Source of the DNA: Bacteroidales bacterium
GTDB taxonomy: Bacteria > Bacteroidota > Bacteroidia > Bacteroidales > UBA12170
Direction: 5' to 3'
Length of the DNA stretch: 64,000 nt
Assembly (NCBI GenBank): GCA_016744655.1
Contig: JADGDY010000002.1
Location: forward strand, 52,939 to 116,938
Shown here: positions 1 through 9,083 of the stretch, piece by piece
How positions within the stretch are numbered: the first letter of the stretch is position 1
Layout: each line of letters starts with the position of its first letter
Program-made: the position numbers and the translations under genes
The notes under the pieces: generated by a model
Database searches by the model: none
The model's input: only the letters and a program-made list of their open reading frames with translations
What the model was told of the DNA's origin: nothing

Positions 1-887
1 ATTAATATACTCTCCTCCGTTTTTTCAACTTTTGGATAATATGGCTTATAATAATTACTGCGGATAAGCTCATTAATCTCATCTAAACTAAAGTCTAAGT
101 CTGCAATATCAGGATGTATGCCACCATGAGCAAAAAGATTTCCATTGATGAGTTCTAGGGAATTTTTACTTGACATCCACTTGCCTAAAAATGAATTTCT
201 GCTATATAAATCACTTTGAACTATTCCCATAATATTGGATACTGCAAGGTATTTATCAGCCGCCGCACGATAATTCCCTTGCATATTCTTCAACTCATGA
301 TTCCCAATAATAAAATGCACATAACCACCAACTTTTTTGGCTTCCTGTTCTAATTTGTAGATAAACCAAAGCACTTGCGTTACCGACCATCCTCTGTCTA
401 CAAAATCACCAACCAAAACCAAATGTCCGGTTTTAAATGTCCAATTGAGGTCCTTATCAATCACTTTGTTTTGAATGAGAAAATCTCTAAAGGCTTTATA
501 ACTTCCTTCGATATCTGAGATGGCAATTATTGGATTTTCATCCTTATAGCTAGTTTTGGGAGGCTGTATATCTGATTTAAGTGTGAAATCGAAACTTGTG
601 GAGTCAATTTGAAAGTAACTTTTGGTGGTGATATTAGAATCAACAGAGTACTCTTTTGAATCCACATAAAAACCATCCTCTTTGCTTCCTTTGATATAGT
701 TTATATTTAAAATACTATCGTTTTTATAGAAAACATATGGGCCTTCATTATCTACTTTATAAATTAAAGGGCTATCTCCGTAGTGCAAACTTGCTCCATG
801 ATATAAACCAAAGATAACAGCAATTATTCCGAGTATTAAAAATGTTAAACTTTGGTGTTTTAAATATCTTAATATCCTTTTCTTCAT
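1..887 (-). CDS. Metallophosphoesterase, membrane-anchored (partial, C-terminus outside window)
   Basis: The gene runs leftward off the window edge, so its stop is not seen. It starts with a short basic N-terminus and one hydrophobic segment (residues about 12-27), which suggests a membrane anchor or uncleaved signal. A non-conserved region of about 80 residues follows, then a calcineurin-like phosphoesterase core with GDFVDRG, GNHE and HGG metal-binding motifs in the right order. The first motif reads SDIEGSYKAF, so the usual D-x-H metal ligand pair is D-x-E. The family hydrolyses phosphate esters at a two-metal centre, often Ser/Thr phosphatase-like; the substrate is unknown. It is divergent from the LytS kinase gene at 1097. 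The family call is firm and the function open. Confidence 0.85.
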   Translation of the reverse strand, partial: MKKRILRYLKHQSLTFLILGIIAVIFGLYHGASLHYGDSPLIYKVDNEGPYVFYKNDSILNINYIKGSKEDGFYVDSKEYSVDSNITTKSYFQIDSTSFDFTLKSDIQPPKTSYKDENPIIAISDIEGSYKAFRDFLIQNKVIDKDLNWTFKTGHLVLVGDFVDRGWSVTQVLWFIYKLEQEAKKVGGYVHFIIGNHELKNMQGNYRAAADKYLAVSNIMGIVQSDLYSRNSFLGKWMSSKNSLELINGNLFAHGGIHPDIADLDFSLDEINELIRSNYYKPYYPKVEKTEESIL

Positions 888-1063
888 TTTAATTTCCGTT
901 TTAATTATTTTGAGCAAAACTACCTGCTATGATTCTGACTCTCTAATAATTGGGATATACGACACTTGAGGAGGGATACAAATATTCATTCTGTTTATGA
1001 AATGTGTTTATCCCATAAAACATGAATTTGAACACCAGAAAAAGGTTGTTGGTCAAGTTCTTT

Positions 1064-1092
1064 TGTCAAGAAGTTATTTCAGTTTATTATTG
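1064..1092 (+). promoter_or_regulatory. Bacteroidota-type promoter for the LytS kinase gene
   Basis: TTTG (1064-1067) is followed after 17 nt by TATTATTG (1085-1092), one mismatch from TAnnTTTG. Only four bases separate it from the ATG at 1097, which implies a leaderless mRNA and supports 1097 over the longer reading from 1022. Confidence 0.45.
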
Positions 1093-1096
1093 CAGT

Positions 1097-1909
1097 ATGA
1101 TATTGAAAATAAGTAAAAGAAAAAGAGCATTAATTATTGGAATCGCAACAGTGACGGCATTAATTCCAATAGTCATTACAGCATTTGAATTAATCACAAC
1201 AGATAAAGAATCGGTTGTTTTTCTAGAAAACTTTCCCGCTTCCATTGGCTTACTTTTTATCTTGTACTATGTTATACTTATCATTCTAGGCCTTTTTTGG
1301 TTTACAAATCAGGTGGTCTCCTTCTTGAAGTTGAAAAGTGAAACATCAAAAGCAGAATTGCAGCATTTAAAGAGTCAAGTGAATCCTCATTTCTTTTTTA
1401 ATATGCTAAACAATTTATATGGATTGGTTGAAAGTGATTCAAAAAAAGCGCAAGAGCTCATTCTCAAACTATCAGATTTAATGCGCTATAGTATTTATGA
1501 GGGTGAAAAAGAAACGGTAACACTTAAAGAGGAAGTGGAGTATTTGAAAAACTATATTGAGCTTCACAAAATGCGTTACCATAAAGAAGTTGATGTGGTA
1601 TTTAATTGTGAAATTGATGAAAACAAGGAAGTGATGCCTTTGTTATTTATCATACTTTTAGAAAATGCATTTAAGCATGGAGTTGAAAATTTAAGAGAAA
1701 ATGCTTTTGTACACCTAAACATGACTACCTTTGAAGATATGATTCAGTTTGATATTGAAAACAATTTTGATAATTCTGATGGTGTTGAAGGTTCTGGAAT
1801 AGGTTTAAAGAATTTAAAGCGAAGGTTAGAATTGGTTTATCCTAAAAAACACCATTTGTCTTTCTCAATATCTGAGGATGTTTATAAAGCGAAATTAATT
1901 TTAAACTAG
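1097..1909 (+). CDS. LytS/YehU-type sensor histidine kinase
   Basis: Inner-membrane sensor kinase of the His_kinase (PF06580) plus HATPase_c type. Two hydrophobic segments near the N-terminus are followed by a short linker and the phosphoacceptor box QVNPHFFFNMLNNLYGL (His98 from this start), then an ATPase N-box LLENAFKHG and a glycine box GSGIGLKNL. The frame is open from an ATG at 1022, but the first 25 residues of that longer form are not membrane-like and a promoter-like sequence lies inside them, so I start at 1097. The LytTR regulator begins two bases after the stop, so the two are co-translated and should form a phosphorelay pair. No dedicated extracellular sensor domain is visible, so the signal is unknown. 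Confidence 0.9.
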   Translation: MILKISKRKRALIIGIATVTALIPIVITAFELITTDKESVVFLENFPASIGLLFILYYVILIILGLFWFTNQVVSFLKLKSETSKAELQHLKSQVNPHFFFNMLNNLYGLVESDSKKAQELILKLSDLMRYSIYEGEKETVTLKEEVEYLKNYIELHKMRYHKEVDVVFNCEIDENKEVMPLLFIILLENAFKHGVENLRENAFVHLNMTTFEDMIQFDIENNFDNSDGVEGSGIGLKNLKRRLELVYPKKHHLSFSISEDVYKAKLILN

Positions 1910-1911
1910 CT

Positions 1912-2607
1912 ATGATTACCTATTTAATTATTGATGATGAGTATATAGCACATGATATTATAAAGGGCTATTGCGATTTATTACCAAATATGCAGCTGAA
2001 AAAAAGCTGCTATGATGGATTGGAAGCATTCGAATATTTGAATAATAATGATGTTGATTTAATCTTTTTAGATTTAAATATGCCAAAGCTAAAAGGTTTT
2101 GATTTTCTTAAAACACTAAAGAATCCACCAAAAGTAATCGTAACAACGGCTTATAAAGAATATGCACTCGAAGGATATGAACTTAATATTTCCGATTATT
2201 TATTGAAGCCATTTGGTTTTGAACGCTTCCTAAAAGCAATTAATAAAACCTTCAGTTCTACTATATCTCAAGCTTTAAATTTACCCCAAACCAGTACCGA
2301 TTCAAAACGCATCTTTCTAAAGAATAATACAAAGTATAGCCAAGTAGAAATTAATCATATCTTAGTTTTAGAAGCATCTGGAAATTATACCAAGGTCATC
2401 ACAAGACTGGAAACCATCACTGTTCGTGAAAAGCTATCCTCTGTTTTAGACTTATTGCCAAAAGAAGACTTTTTACAAGTTCATAAATCGTTTGTGGTGG
2501 CTCCAAAATATATCAAAAGCATAGAGGGCAACAGGATATTTATTGAAGAGCATATTATTCCTGTAGGAAAACTATATAAAGCTAATGTTGTTCAATTATT
2601 GAGGTAG
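1912..2607 (+). CDS. LytTR-family response regulator
   Basis: A 231-residue two-domain regulator. The N-terminal receiver (about 1-115) has the acidic pair DDE near the start, phosphoacceptor Asp54 in LDLNMP, a conserved Thr in TTAYKEYA and Lys in LKPF. The C-terminal LytTR DNA-binding domain (about 138-231) has the typical core around YSQVEINHILVLEASGNYTK and HKSFVVAPKYI. It follows the kinase at 1097 with a two-base gap and should be its partner. LytTR proteins bind paired direct repeats in promoters; the neighbouring secreted peptidases and the metallophosphoesterase are possible targets, but nothing in the sequence proves that. Confidence 0.93.
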   Translation: MITYLIIDDEYIAHDIIKGYCDLLPNMQLKKSCYDGLEAFEYLNNNDVDLIFLDLNMPKLKGFDFLKTLKNPPKVIVTTAYKEYALEGYELNISDYLLKPFGFERFLKAINKTFSSTISQALNLPQTSTDSKRIFLKNNTKYSQVEINHILVLEASGNYTKVITRLETITVREKLSSVLDLLPKEDFLQVHKSFVVAPKYIKSIEGNRIFIEEHIIPVGKLYKANVVQLLR

Positions 2608-2746
2608 GTTCTATCATCAATTGTTCTGTATAAATAATGATGAATTGGCAAAGAAAGTTGTTTAATATGATACAATTTTCAACTAAAAGAAGTAGAAATA
2701 TTTTAGTTTGTTCTAAAGATAAAGACTATCAAATTCTAGCATAGGT

Positions 2747-4738
2747 CTACTTCAAATGTTTAGCAAAAAAGCCCATCATTGTTTTATACAATTCTATTCT
2801 ATTTTCTTCACGTCTAAATCCATGGCCTTCGTTATATTTTACCATATATGGAACATCGTAGCCTCTTTGCCGTAAATTTCTAACTATTTGATCAGCTTCA
2901 TTGATATTCACTCTTGGATCATTTGCACCCTGTATTACAAATATTGGTTTTGTAATTTTATCAGCATTTAAAGCGGGAGAAACTTCTTTCATAATGTTCT
3001 TCTCTTCTGCAATTTCAGGATTATACCATCGTTCACACCATAGGTCTATATAGGGTTTCCAATATGGTGGCATGGAATTAAGAAGCGTGAATAAATTCGA
3101 AGGACCAACATTATCAACTCCACACGCATATAAATCAGGTGTTTTAACCAAACTACCCAGAGTAGCCAAACCTCCATAACTGCTACCATAAATAGCAATT
3201 TTATTTTCATTTATCCAGCCTTGTTTTTTTATATAAGCAACAGCATCCTCTAAATCATCAAGCATTTTTCTTCCAACCTGATTGTATCCTGCTCGTTCAA
3301 ACATTTTGCCATAACCACCAGAGCCTCTAAAGTTTACTCGAAGTGTGGCATAACCTCTACTTGCAAATAGTTGATCTGACCTACGGAATCCCCAACTATC
3401 CCTAGTACTATGTGGCCCACCATGCGGAAGTACAATCATTGGCACTTTTTCCCCATCTTTCAGCTGCTTTGGAATAGTAACATAGCCATGAATTGTTAAT
3501 CCATCTCTACTCTCGAATTGGATAGGCTGCATTTCAGCCATGTCTTCTTCTTTCAATTGAGGCATTAAGTCGAAAATCTTTTTGAAAGAATCTTTTTCTG
3601 TATTGTACAAATAATAAGTTCTATAAAGCTTATCGCTTGTGACTTTAATCAAGTATTTGTCTTCTTTATCAGAAACACTAGAGATAAAAAACTGTTTGCC
3701 TTTGAATTGATTTTCAAACTTTTTGTGTAGTTTCTTATAGGTATCACTTACAGGAATTATCACATTCTTTACTCCTGTATAAGAATAGTAATCTATTTCA
3801 TGATTTCTATTTTTAGAAAGATAGAATTGATCAACATCATAAGTATTATCTCTATATATTTTCTTAATGATTTTCTTTTCTTTTAAATCATAAAGAAGGA
3901 TCTCTTTTGTATCACTATCTAGGTCTGATATAATATAGGCATCATGTTTATATTCTGTTGCGGGATTAAATTCATTTATATCAAAACTTTCTTTCCAGTT
4001 TGTGCTTTTTATTATCTCAAAAGGAGTATTTTCTGATGTTCTGTAGTAGAGAACCGAATACTTTTCGTTTTCCAGCTTAGAAAAACCTCTCAGATTTCCA
4101 TCTTTATCAAAAACATATAAGCTGATTGGAGAATTAACATTTTTATTATCATACAATTTATGCACCTCTCCGGTGACGATATTAATTTTGTAAGGCTCAA
4201 ATATCTGAGGATTATCCTTATTCATTTCAATAATCATGTAATCAGGCTGTTCTTCCAGAGATTCTAGAATCTCAACTTGAACATTTTCAAATGGTGTTAA
4301 GGGTTTGAAATTAGAACCGTCTATATCAACAGCAAATAATTGATAATTCTCATTTCCTCCTTGGTCATGTGTATAAACTAATCTATTGTTATTTGCCCAT
4401 CCATACCATGTGATTAACTCTTTATCTTCTTCTAATGCTCTGGTAACTATATTAGTTTCAGTATCCTTAATATAAATGTGTTTTTTCCCGTTCTCATCTT
4501 TTTCTCTGTAGGATAAGTATTTTCCATCAGGTGACAATCTGAAATGTGATTGTTTAGGTTTTATAAAATAATCTTCCACTGAATATTTATAATCACCCTT
4601 TTCAAAAGCAGCAATTTTAGCAAGCTCTTCGGTTGTTGAGGGAAGACTAGTATCTCCAGTTAACTTCCCAGATTTTGTTTGTGCGGAAATATTAATGACG
4701 ATTAATATGAAGATCAATTTGATGCTAATTTTTTTCAT
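2747..4738 (-). CDS. Secreted S9-family (prolyl oligopeptidase-like) serine peptidase
   Basis: A 663-residue protein with a signal peptide (residues 1-19, ending ISAQ). It has an N-terminal beta-propeller-like region (about 55-390) and a C-terminal alpha/beta hydrolase peptidase domain. The catalytic triad is visible: Ser520 in YGSSYGG, Asp607 in GANDPRVN and His639 in EGHGF; an oxyanion-type HGGP motif lies upstream. Its length and order match acylaminoacyl/dipeptidyl peptidases of family S9 that trim oligopeptides in the periplasm. It lies upstream of nothing obvious and downstream of the S41-family gene on the same strand, so the region looks like a small peptide-degrading locus. Exact specificity cannot be read from sequence. 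Confidence 0.93.
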   Translation of the reverse strand: MKKISIKLIFILIVINISAQTKSGKLTGDTSLPSTTEELAKIAAFEKGDYKYSVEDYFIKPKQSHFRLSPDGKYLSYREKDENGKKHIYIKDTETNIVTRALEEDKELITWYGWANNNRLVYTHDQGGNENYQLFAVDIDGSNFKPLTPFENVQVEILESLEEQPDYMIIEMNKDNPQIFEPYKINIVTGEVHKLYDNKNVNSPISLYVFDKDGNLRGFSKLENEKYSVLYYRTSENTPFEIIKSTNWKESFDINEFNPATEYKHDAYIISDLDSDTKEILLYDLKEKKIIKKIYRDNTYDVDQFYLSKNRNHEIDYYSYTGVKNVIIPVSDTYKKLHKKFENQFKGKQFFISSVSDKEDKYLIKVTSDKLYRTYYLYNTEKDSFKKIFDLMPQLKEEDMAEMQPIQFESRDGLTIHGYVTIPKQLKDGEKVPMIVLPHGGPHSTRDSWGFRRSDQLFASRGYATLRVNFRGSGGYGKMFERAGYNQVGRKMLDDLEDAVAYIKKQGWINENKIAIYGSSYGGLATLGSLVKTPDLYACGVDNVGPSNLFTLLNSMPPYWKPYIDLWCERWYNPEIAEEKNIMKEVSPALNADKITKPIFVIQGANDPRVNINEADQIVRNLRQRGYDVPYMVKYNEGHGFRREENRIELYKTMMGFFAKHLK

Positions 4739-4891
4739 GTTTATTTATTTCATTTTTGTTTTTAATACGACTATCTCTGTTTATAATGAGATAAAACTGA
4801 ATGATTATAACTTAGTTTATTTGATGTGAAGTTCATCTTTTAAGTAATTCTGTGTTTTAGTTGCTCTGGAATATATGTATTGTAATCAGTT

Positions 4892-6196
4892 CTATTTTTT
4901 ATTAAGTGGAACTTTCTCTACTTCTCCATTGGGTTTAATTACGGTATAAAACAATTTGTTGGGTTTTTGAGCATTATCAAATTCAATAATCAAATCTCCA
5001 TTATGACTCTTTTTATAACCCGTTTTTGCAAAATAAATGGTTTCTGAATAGGGAATCAACTCCGTTAAGCCAAAATAAAGTTTCTCATCTTTTATTGATA
5101 CTTTGTAGCCCTTATAATCTCCAGTAAGTATTGCTGGCGGAATTATCTTTTCAGTATTCAATAAAGCCTCATAATATTTTGAGTACCAATCAAAATAAGT
5201 TTGTTTCATACTAGATAATGAATCATTTAAAATCCATTGATTAATTAGTAAACTTTGGATTTTGTAGACCGCAAGTTTTGGATCAATGTTAATGTCTGGT
5301 TGCACACCAATTTGTTCCCAATTATCATTAGTTACTGGTGACAATACTCTTCCGGAAGGAATAAAAGCTATGAAACCATGAGCTAAAGGCTCATCATCTC
5401 CCGAATGGGCTCCTCCATAAGAGGGCTTACCTACAATGATTGCTTTTTTATAAGCTTGCATGGCATAAGCAAAAGCCTCTGCTGCCGAACCTGTATTTTT
5501 ATTATTGACTATATATAGCGGCTTTTCGGGTCTTCTTTCTCCTGGAATGTCAAACAAAACCCTCCCCTGAGTTAGTTCGTCAGTTTTTCTACAATAATCA
5601 GTAAGATATATTCTATCATCACCATGCTCAAAAAAGTAACTACCAAGAAAGTGTCCAATTTTCCCACTTCCACCTGGATTATCTCTTAAATCAATAATAT
5701 ATGCATCACTATTTTTTAAAAACTCCATAGCTGCAGCTGCTACTTTAAAGGCTTCTTCATATTCATGACATTCTGTAATTTTAATATAGCCAATATTGCC
5801 ATTTAGGTTTTTTACTTCTCTAAATCCATAATTTTTAAATCTTACTTCTTCCTCATAGATTAGTTCAGCAGATTCTGATTCTATGGGGTCAATAAGCTCC
5901 TGAAATAAAGTGGGGTCATATAAAAACTGCAAATGAGCATCCTTAGCCAAATTACTTAACAGCTCGTTTACTTCCTTTGAAAACATCTCAATATCTTTTG
6001 AAAACTTAGCCTTTTTCAAAGCTTCAGACATTTCTATCGCTTTATCTTCAAAAACATAAGCCTCCTCCAAATTTGAAGCCAGTTTATTGATAACTTCCTC
6101 TTGCTGACTTTTAGTAAGGGGATTTTCTTCTTGCCCAAAGAGACTAATTGTGAGTGTAATTAATCCTAAAAAAAAGATGAATTTTAATTGTTTCAT
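4892..6196 (-). CDS. Secreted S41-family (C-terminal processing/tricorn-like) peptidase
   Basis: 434 residues with a signal peptide (1-21, ending LFGQ). An N-terminal helical domain (about 25-110) precedes the S41 tail-specific protease core, which shows NIGYIKI, IIDLRDNPGGSGKIG and the nucleophile box NTGSAAEAFAYA (Ser237). No clear PDZ domain lies between, as in the short S41 proteins of Bacteroidota annotated as Peptidase_S41_N type. A C-terminal extension of about 110 residues resembles small beta-rich tails on such enzymes. It likely cleaves peptides or proteins in the periplasm or at the outer membrane. It is on the same strand as the S9 peptidase with a 153-base gap, so co-transcription is possible but not shown. 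Confidence 0.9.
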   Translation of the reverse strand: MKQLKFIFFLGLITLTISLFGQEENPLTKSQQEEVINKLASNLEEAYVFEDKAIEMSEALKKAKFSKDIEMFSKEVNELLSNLAKDAHLQFLYDPTLFQELIDPIESESAELIYEEEVRFKNYGFREVKNLNGNIGYIKITECHEYEEAFKVAAAAMEFLKNSDAYIIDLRDNPGGSGKIGHFLGSYFFEHGDDRIYLTDYCRKTDELTQGRVLFDIPGERRPEKPLYIVNNKNTGSAAEAFAYAMQAYKKAIIVGKPSYGGAHSGDDEPLAHGFIAFIPSGRVLSPVTNDNWEQIGVQPDINIDPKLAVYKIQSLLINQWILNDSLSSMKQTYFDWYSKYYEALLNTEKIIPPAILTGDYKGYKVSIKDEKLYFGLTELIPYSETIYFAKTGYKKSHNGDLIIEFDNAQKPNKLFYTVIKPNGEVEKVPLNKK

Positions 6197-6568
6197 ATTT
6201 GGTGTTTTATGTGTGTCTTCACGAATAATACATCCTGTTTAAAACAGTGTGATGGCAGAATGACACATTGTGCACAGCCAAAGCCATTGATGTGCCCTTT
6301 CGCTATATTCTTTGATAGATTTATGTGCCCAAGGTTACGAATGAAATATGGAATATATAGAATGTTTCAGCGCATTCTCTAAAATATTAATTGAAATTGC
6401 TTTGGTTCTGAGGTTTTCTTTCGGTCCTATTTATTATTGTATGCTGTTATATTCCTTAATAATCTTCATTTCTTCACTAAATCACTTCTGTTTCTGTGGA
6501 GGAACCAAAAAATCAGATTTCATACATAGCATGGTTTATTTTTATTTGTAAGATCGGAATTTTATGAA
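6197..6568. other. Intergenic stretch, no gene seen
   Basis: About 370 bases between the S41 peptidase and a small outer-membrane protein gene. Two forward open frames of 64 and 67 codons exist, but they have no ribosome-binding or promoter context, are rich in Cys/Phe/Ile and look like chance frames. No RNA gene, strong hairpin or repeat was recognised. It should hold the promoter of the S41 gene near its left end. Confidence 0.6.
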
Positions 6569-7180
6569 TTAAAAAGTATAACCGATTGAGAATTCTCCAT
6601 AAAATGGGGACATGAATTCATATTCCTCTTCAAATTGGTCAATTATGGACTCAATGGAGTTGTTTGTCGGATTTGCTTCCCTAGTATTTATATCAAGTCC
6701 ATATCCCAATGAAAAGACTATATTAAAACCACTATTCCAGGCCCATCGTTTTCCTGCGTTCAGTCCAAAAGAATAAGATTGTATGTCAAGATCGAACTTG
6801 TCGGCCTCTAAGTCACCATTTCCTTTGTAATTCCTATATCTAGTGTAAGCTCCAAGAAATAGAGAATTCATTTCTCCAGACAAATGCCTTCGGTAATTCA
6901 GTGTAAAACCTATTCCACTTGACTCTATCGAAGCGTCTGTGTAGGCCTTAGGAACATCTTCATAGTCGAAGCGAGCAACAATTCCATTCTTCGGACTAAT
7001 CAGATATTCATAGTTAATCGAATAAAAACCGAAAATTGGAGCGATAGGACATATATTAATGGCGTGCTTGAATTCACTGCGTGGGGAATTTGATTTAGTT
7101 GAAGAAGATTCTTCTCCCACTTGTGCAACTACATTACTGCTTAGGAAAATACAAATGAATAATGTTTTTAATGTTTTCAT
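6569..7180 (-). CDS. Small outer-membrane beta-barrel protein (DUF3575-like)
   Basis: 203 residues with a signal peptide (1-19, ending VVAQ). The mature part alternates hydrophobic and polar residues in strand-length blocks, has many aromatic residues and ends in FSIGYTF, the terminal-Phe signature of outer-membrane barrels. The start of the barrel (NICPIAPIFGFYSINYEY) resembles DUF3575-type porin-like proteins of Bacteroidota. It probably forms an 8-stranded barrel; its ligand is unknown. It is monocistronic by spacing (185 bases upstream, 372 downstream). Confidence 0.75.
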   Translation of the reverse strand: MKTLKTLFICIFLSSNVVAQVGEESSSTKSNSPRSEFKHAINICPIAPIFGFYSINYEYLISPKNGIVARFDYEDVPKAYTDASIESSGIGFTLNYRRHLSGEMNSLFLGAYTRYRNYKGNGDLEADKFDLDIQSYSFGLNAGKRWAWNSGFNIVFSLGYGLDINTREANPTNNSIESIIDQFEEEYEFMSPFYGEFSIGYTF

Positions 7181-7365
7181 TATTTAATGTTTATTAATTA
7201 ATTTTTGTTTCGGCAAAGATCTTACTATGTGAAAGATGCTGCAAATCCTTATGCAGCAATGTGTGTCAAATTTGTAGAATACATAAAAACTATGAAGCAG
7301 AAGTATCATTTATGACGCAAGTGATACTTTTATCCAATGAAATACAAATTCACAACTGTATGAAT

Positions 7366-8418
7366 TTATTCATCAATAAATTCTATTATCGTTTTGATGT
7401 ATTCCTCTTTTTGTTCATACCATATTTCATGACCTGCATTTTCAATAAATGAAATCTGAGAATTTGGGTATAAGTCCACATATTCATATCCAGAAGCATA
7501 AGACAGAAAATCGCATTGTCCTTTTAACACCAATATTGGAGCTTGAACGGTTTTTACTTTATCTCTAATTTCTGGATAGTCAGCACTATTCGTTGCAATA
7601 TATGCATATAGCCCAGCTCCTCCTTCTTCGGGTAAAGTATGACTAGCGTCACATACTATACCTTTCACAACATTGCTTACCAAAGAATTAAGTATCCTAT
7701 CCATTTGTTTATCTGAAATAAGCTTTTTATCCAAAAAGTGAGCTCCTAAAACAGCAACTATCATTTTGGGTTTTCGAGCATAGCTTTCCACATCTTTAAG
7801 ATAGTTATAGGGTTCTATGAATTTTAATGAATCAGGGGCGGGATATATAGAATCTAAATCCGCATATTCATTTCCAGTTTTCAAATGGGGTTTGAATGCA
7901 CCTGGAGAACTGAAGACTATTTTCTCAATTTTCTCAGGGTATCTTGCTGAATAATGAGATATGATTATAGAACCAAAAGATTGTCCAATTAAAATGACTT
8001 TTTCTGCTCCAATCTTTTGTGTGATGATTTCATCTAAATCAATCAAATGCTTTTCAAAGCTGATATCAGAATATTTGTCTAATCTATCAGACAAACCAGA
8101 TCCTCGTTGATCGTATAGGTAAACGTCATTTCCTTCTAGAGCCAAACTTTTCATGGTTTCTATAATGCTTGAATGAATATATGCCCCAGGGCCTCCATGC
8201 AAGAAAACTATAGGTGTTTTGTTTAAGCTGTCTATTCCTTCTAATTGAGTAAATGCGATTCTAAATCCTTCACTCATTTCCCAATATCTAGTGCTTTCTC
8301 TTTCTTCTAGTGGCTTTATTATTTCCTTTTCAGGAATTATCAATAATACCATAAATACAAGAGCCAAAACTCCTATTAGGATACCAATCCATTTAAATAT
8401 TTTCTTTATTGTTCTCAT
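7366..8418 (-). CDS. Membrane-anchored alpha/beta hydrolase (proline-iminopeptidase-like, S33)
   Basis: 350 residues. One hydrophobic segment at residues about 9-27 should anchor the protein with its catalytic domain outside the cytoplasm. The hydrolase core shows the oxyanion HGGPG motif, nucleophile Ser147 in GQSFGS, an acid in GQCDFLS and His in ENAGHEIW, in the order seen in S33 peptidases and related hydrolases. HGGPG with DQRGSG is typical of proline iminopeptidases, so release of N-terminal residues from short peptides is plausible. Together with the upstream S9 and S41 peptidases it fits a peptide-scavenging neighbourhood. The precise substrate is not determinable. Confidence 0.88.
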   Translation of the reverse strand: MRTIKKIFKWIGILIGVLALVFMVLLIIPEKEIIKPLEERESTRYWEMSEGFRIAFTQLEGIDSLNKTPIVFLHGGPGAYIHSSIIETMKSLALEGNDVYLYDQRGSGLSDRLDKYSDISFEKHLIDLDEIITQKIGAEKVILIGQSFGSIIISHYSARYPEKIEKIVFSSPGAFKPHLKTGNEYADLDSIYPAPDSLKFIEPYNYLKDVESYARKPKMIVAVLGAHFLDKKLISDKQMDRILNSLVSNVVKGIVCDASHTLPEEGGAGLYAYIATNSADYPEIRDKVKTVQAPILVLKGQCDFLSYASGYEYVDLYPNSQISFIENAGHEIWYEQKEEYIKTIIEFIDE

Positions 8419-9083
8419 ATTTTGGGTTTTCCTTTTGATGATGATTCTTAATATTGGTTACCGAAAACATAATTTGAAAGCATTTAGGTAGACAGTGTAT
8501 TTGACGCTTATTATAAAATTAAACATCCATAATTAGGATAAAAATATCAAAAGGCAGGGCAAACCCATTTTATAATACAAATCCTCCAACCAGATTGATT
8601 TTCAGTAAAATAGAAGTTGAATAATCCTATCAAAATATAAATTTCTTCTTTGAGAAACTTTGAGCCCCTCTGTGTAATAGCTGTACCATAAAGGAAATCA
8701 AAGGCTTACTTTAAGAGCCACAAAGAAATAAGATGGATCTGTTCTGAATGAAATGGTATCGTAACAAAGCTTATAAAAGGTTTAAGTTGAGATTCGTATT
8801 GTGTTTATGGTCTTTAGTTGAGTATTCTTAATATTCTCCAGGCCTTTTTAATAATTAATTATTTGCTCAAATTTAGAAATTGTTTTGAATTCTATTGGAA
8901 TGATATATCAATATTATTACGAAAATAGGAACTATTGCTTTTATGCATGTAGCTATTAGATTAGCTTTTAAAACAGTCAATCTTTTGACCCAATAAAACC
9001 TCCGCTCCATCATTTCCTTTTGCAAATTGTCTTGATTTTTATTATATTAGCATACACCAACCATAAGAACAAAACCACAAGGA
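8419..9083. other. Long intergenic stretch without recognisable gene
   Basis: 665 bases between divergently transcribed genes (hydrolase leftward, TPR kinase rightward). No open frame of credible length or codon pattern, RNA gene, or long repeat was found. The right end (9030-9060) holds a TTG and a TATATTAG that could be a weak promoter for the kinase gene. The length is unusual for this compact window and may contain decayed sequence. Confidence 0.5.

Noticed and set aside
1022..1096. Longer N-terminus for the LytS kinase
   Set aside because: The extra 25 residues are not membrane-like and contain a promoter-like element directly before the ATG at 1097.
6188..6551. Two forward open frames of 64 and 67 codons
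   Set aside because: No promoter or ribosome-binding context, odd Cys/Phe-rich composition, and partial overlap with the S41 gene start; they look like chance frames.
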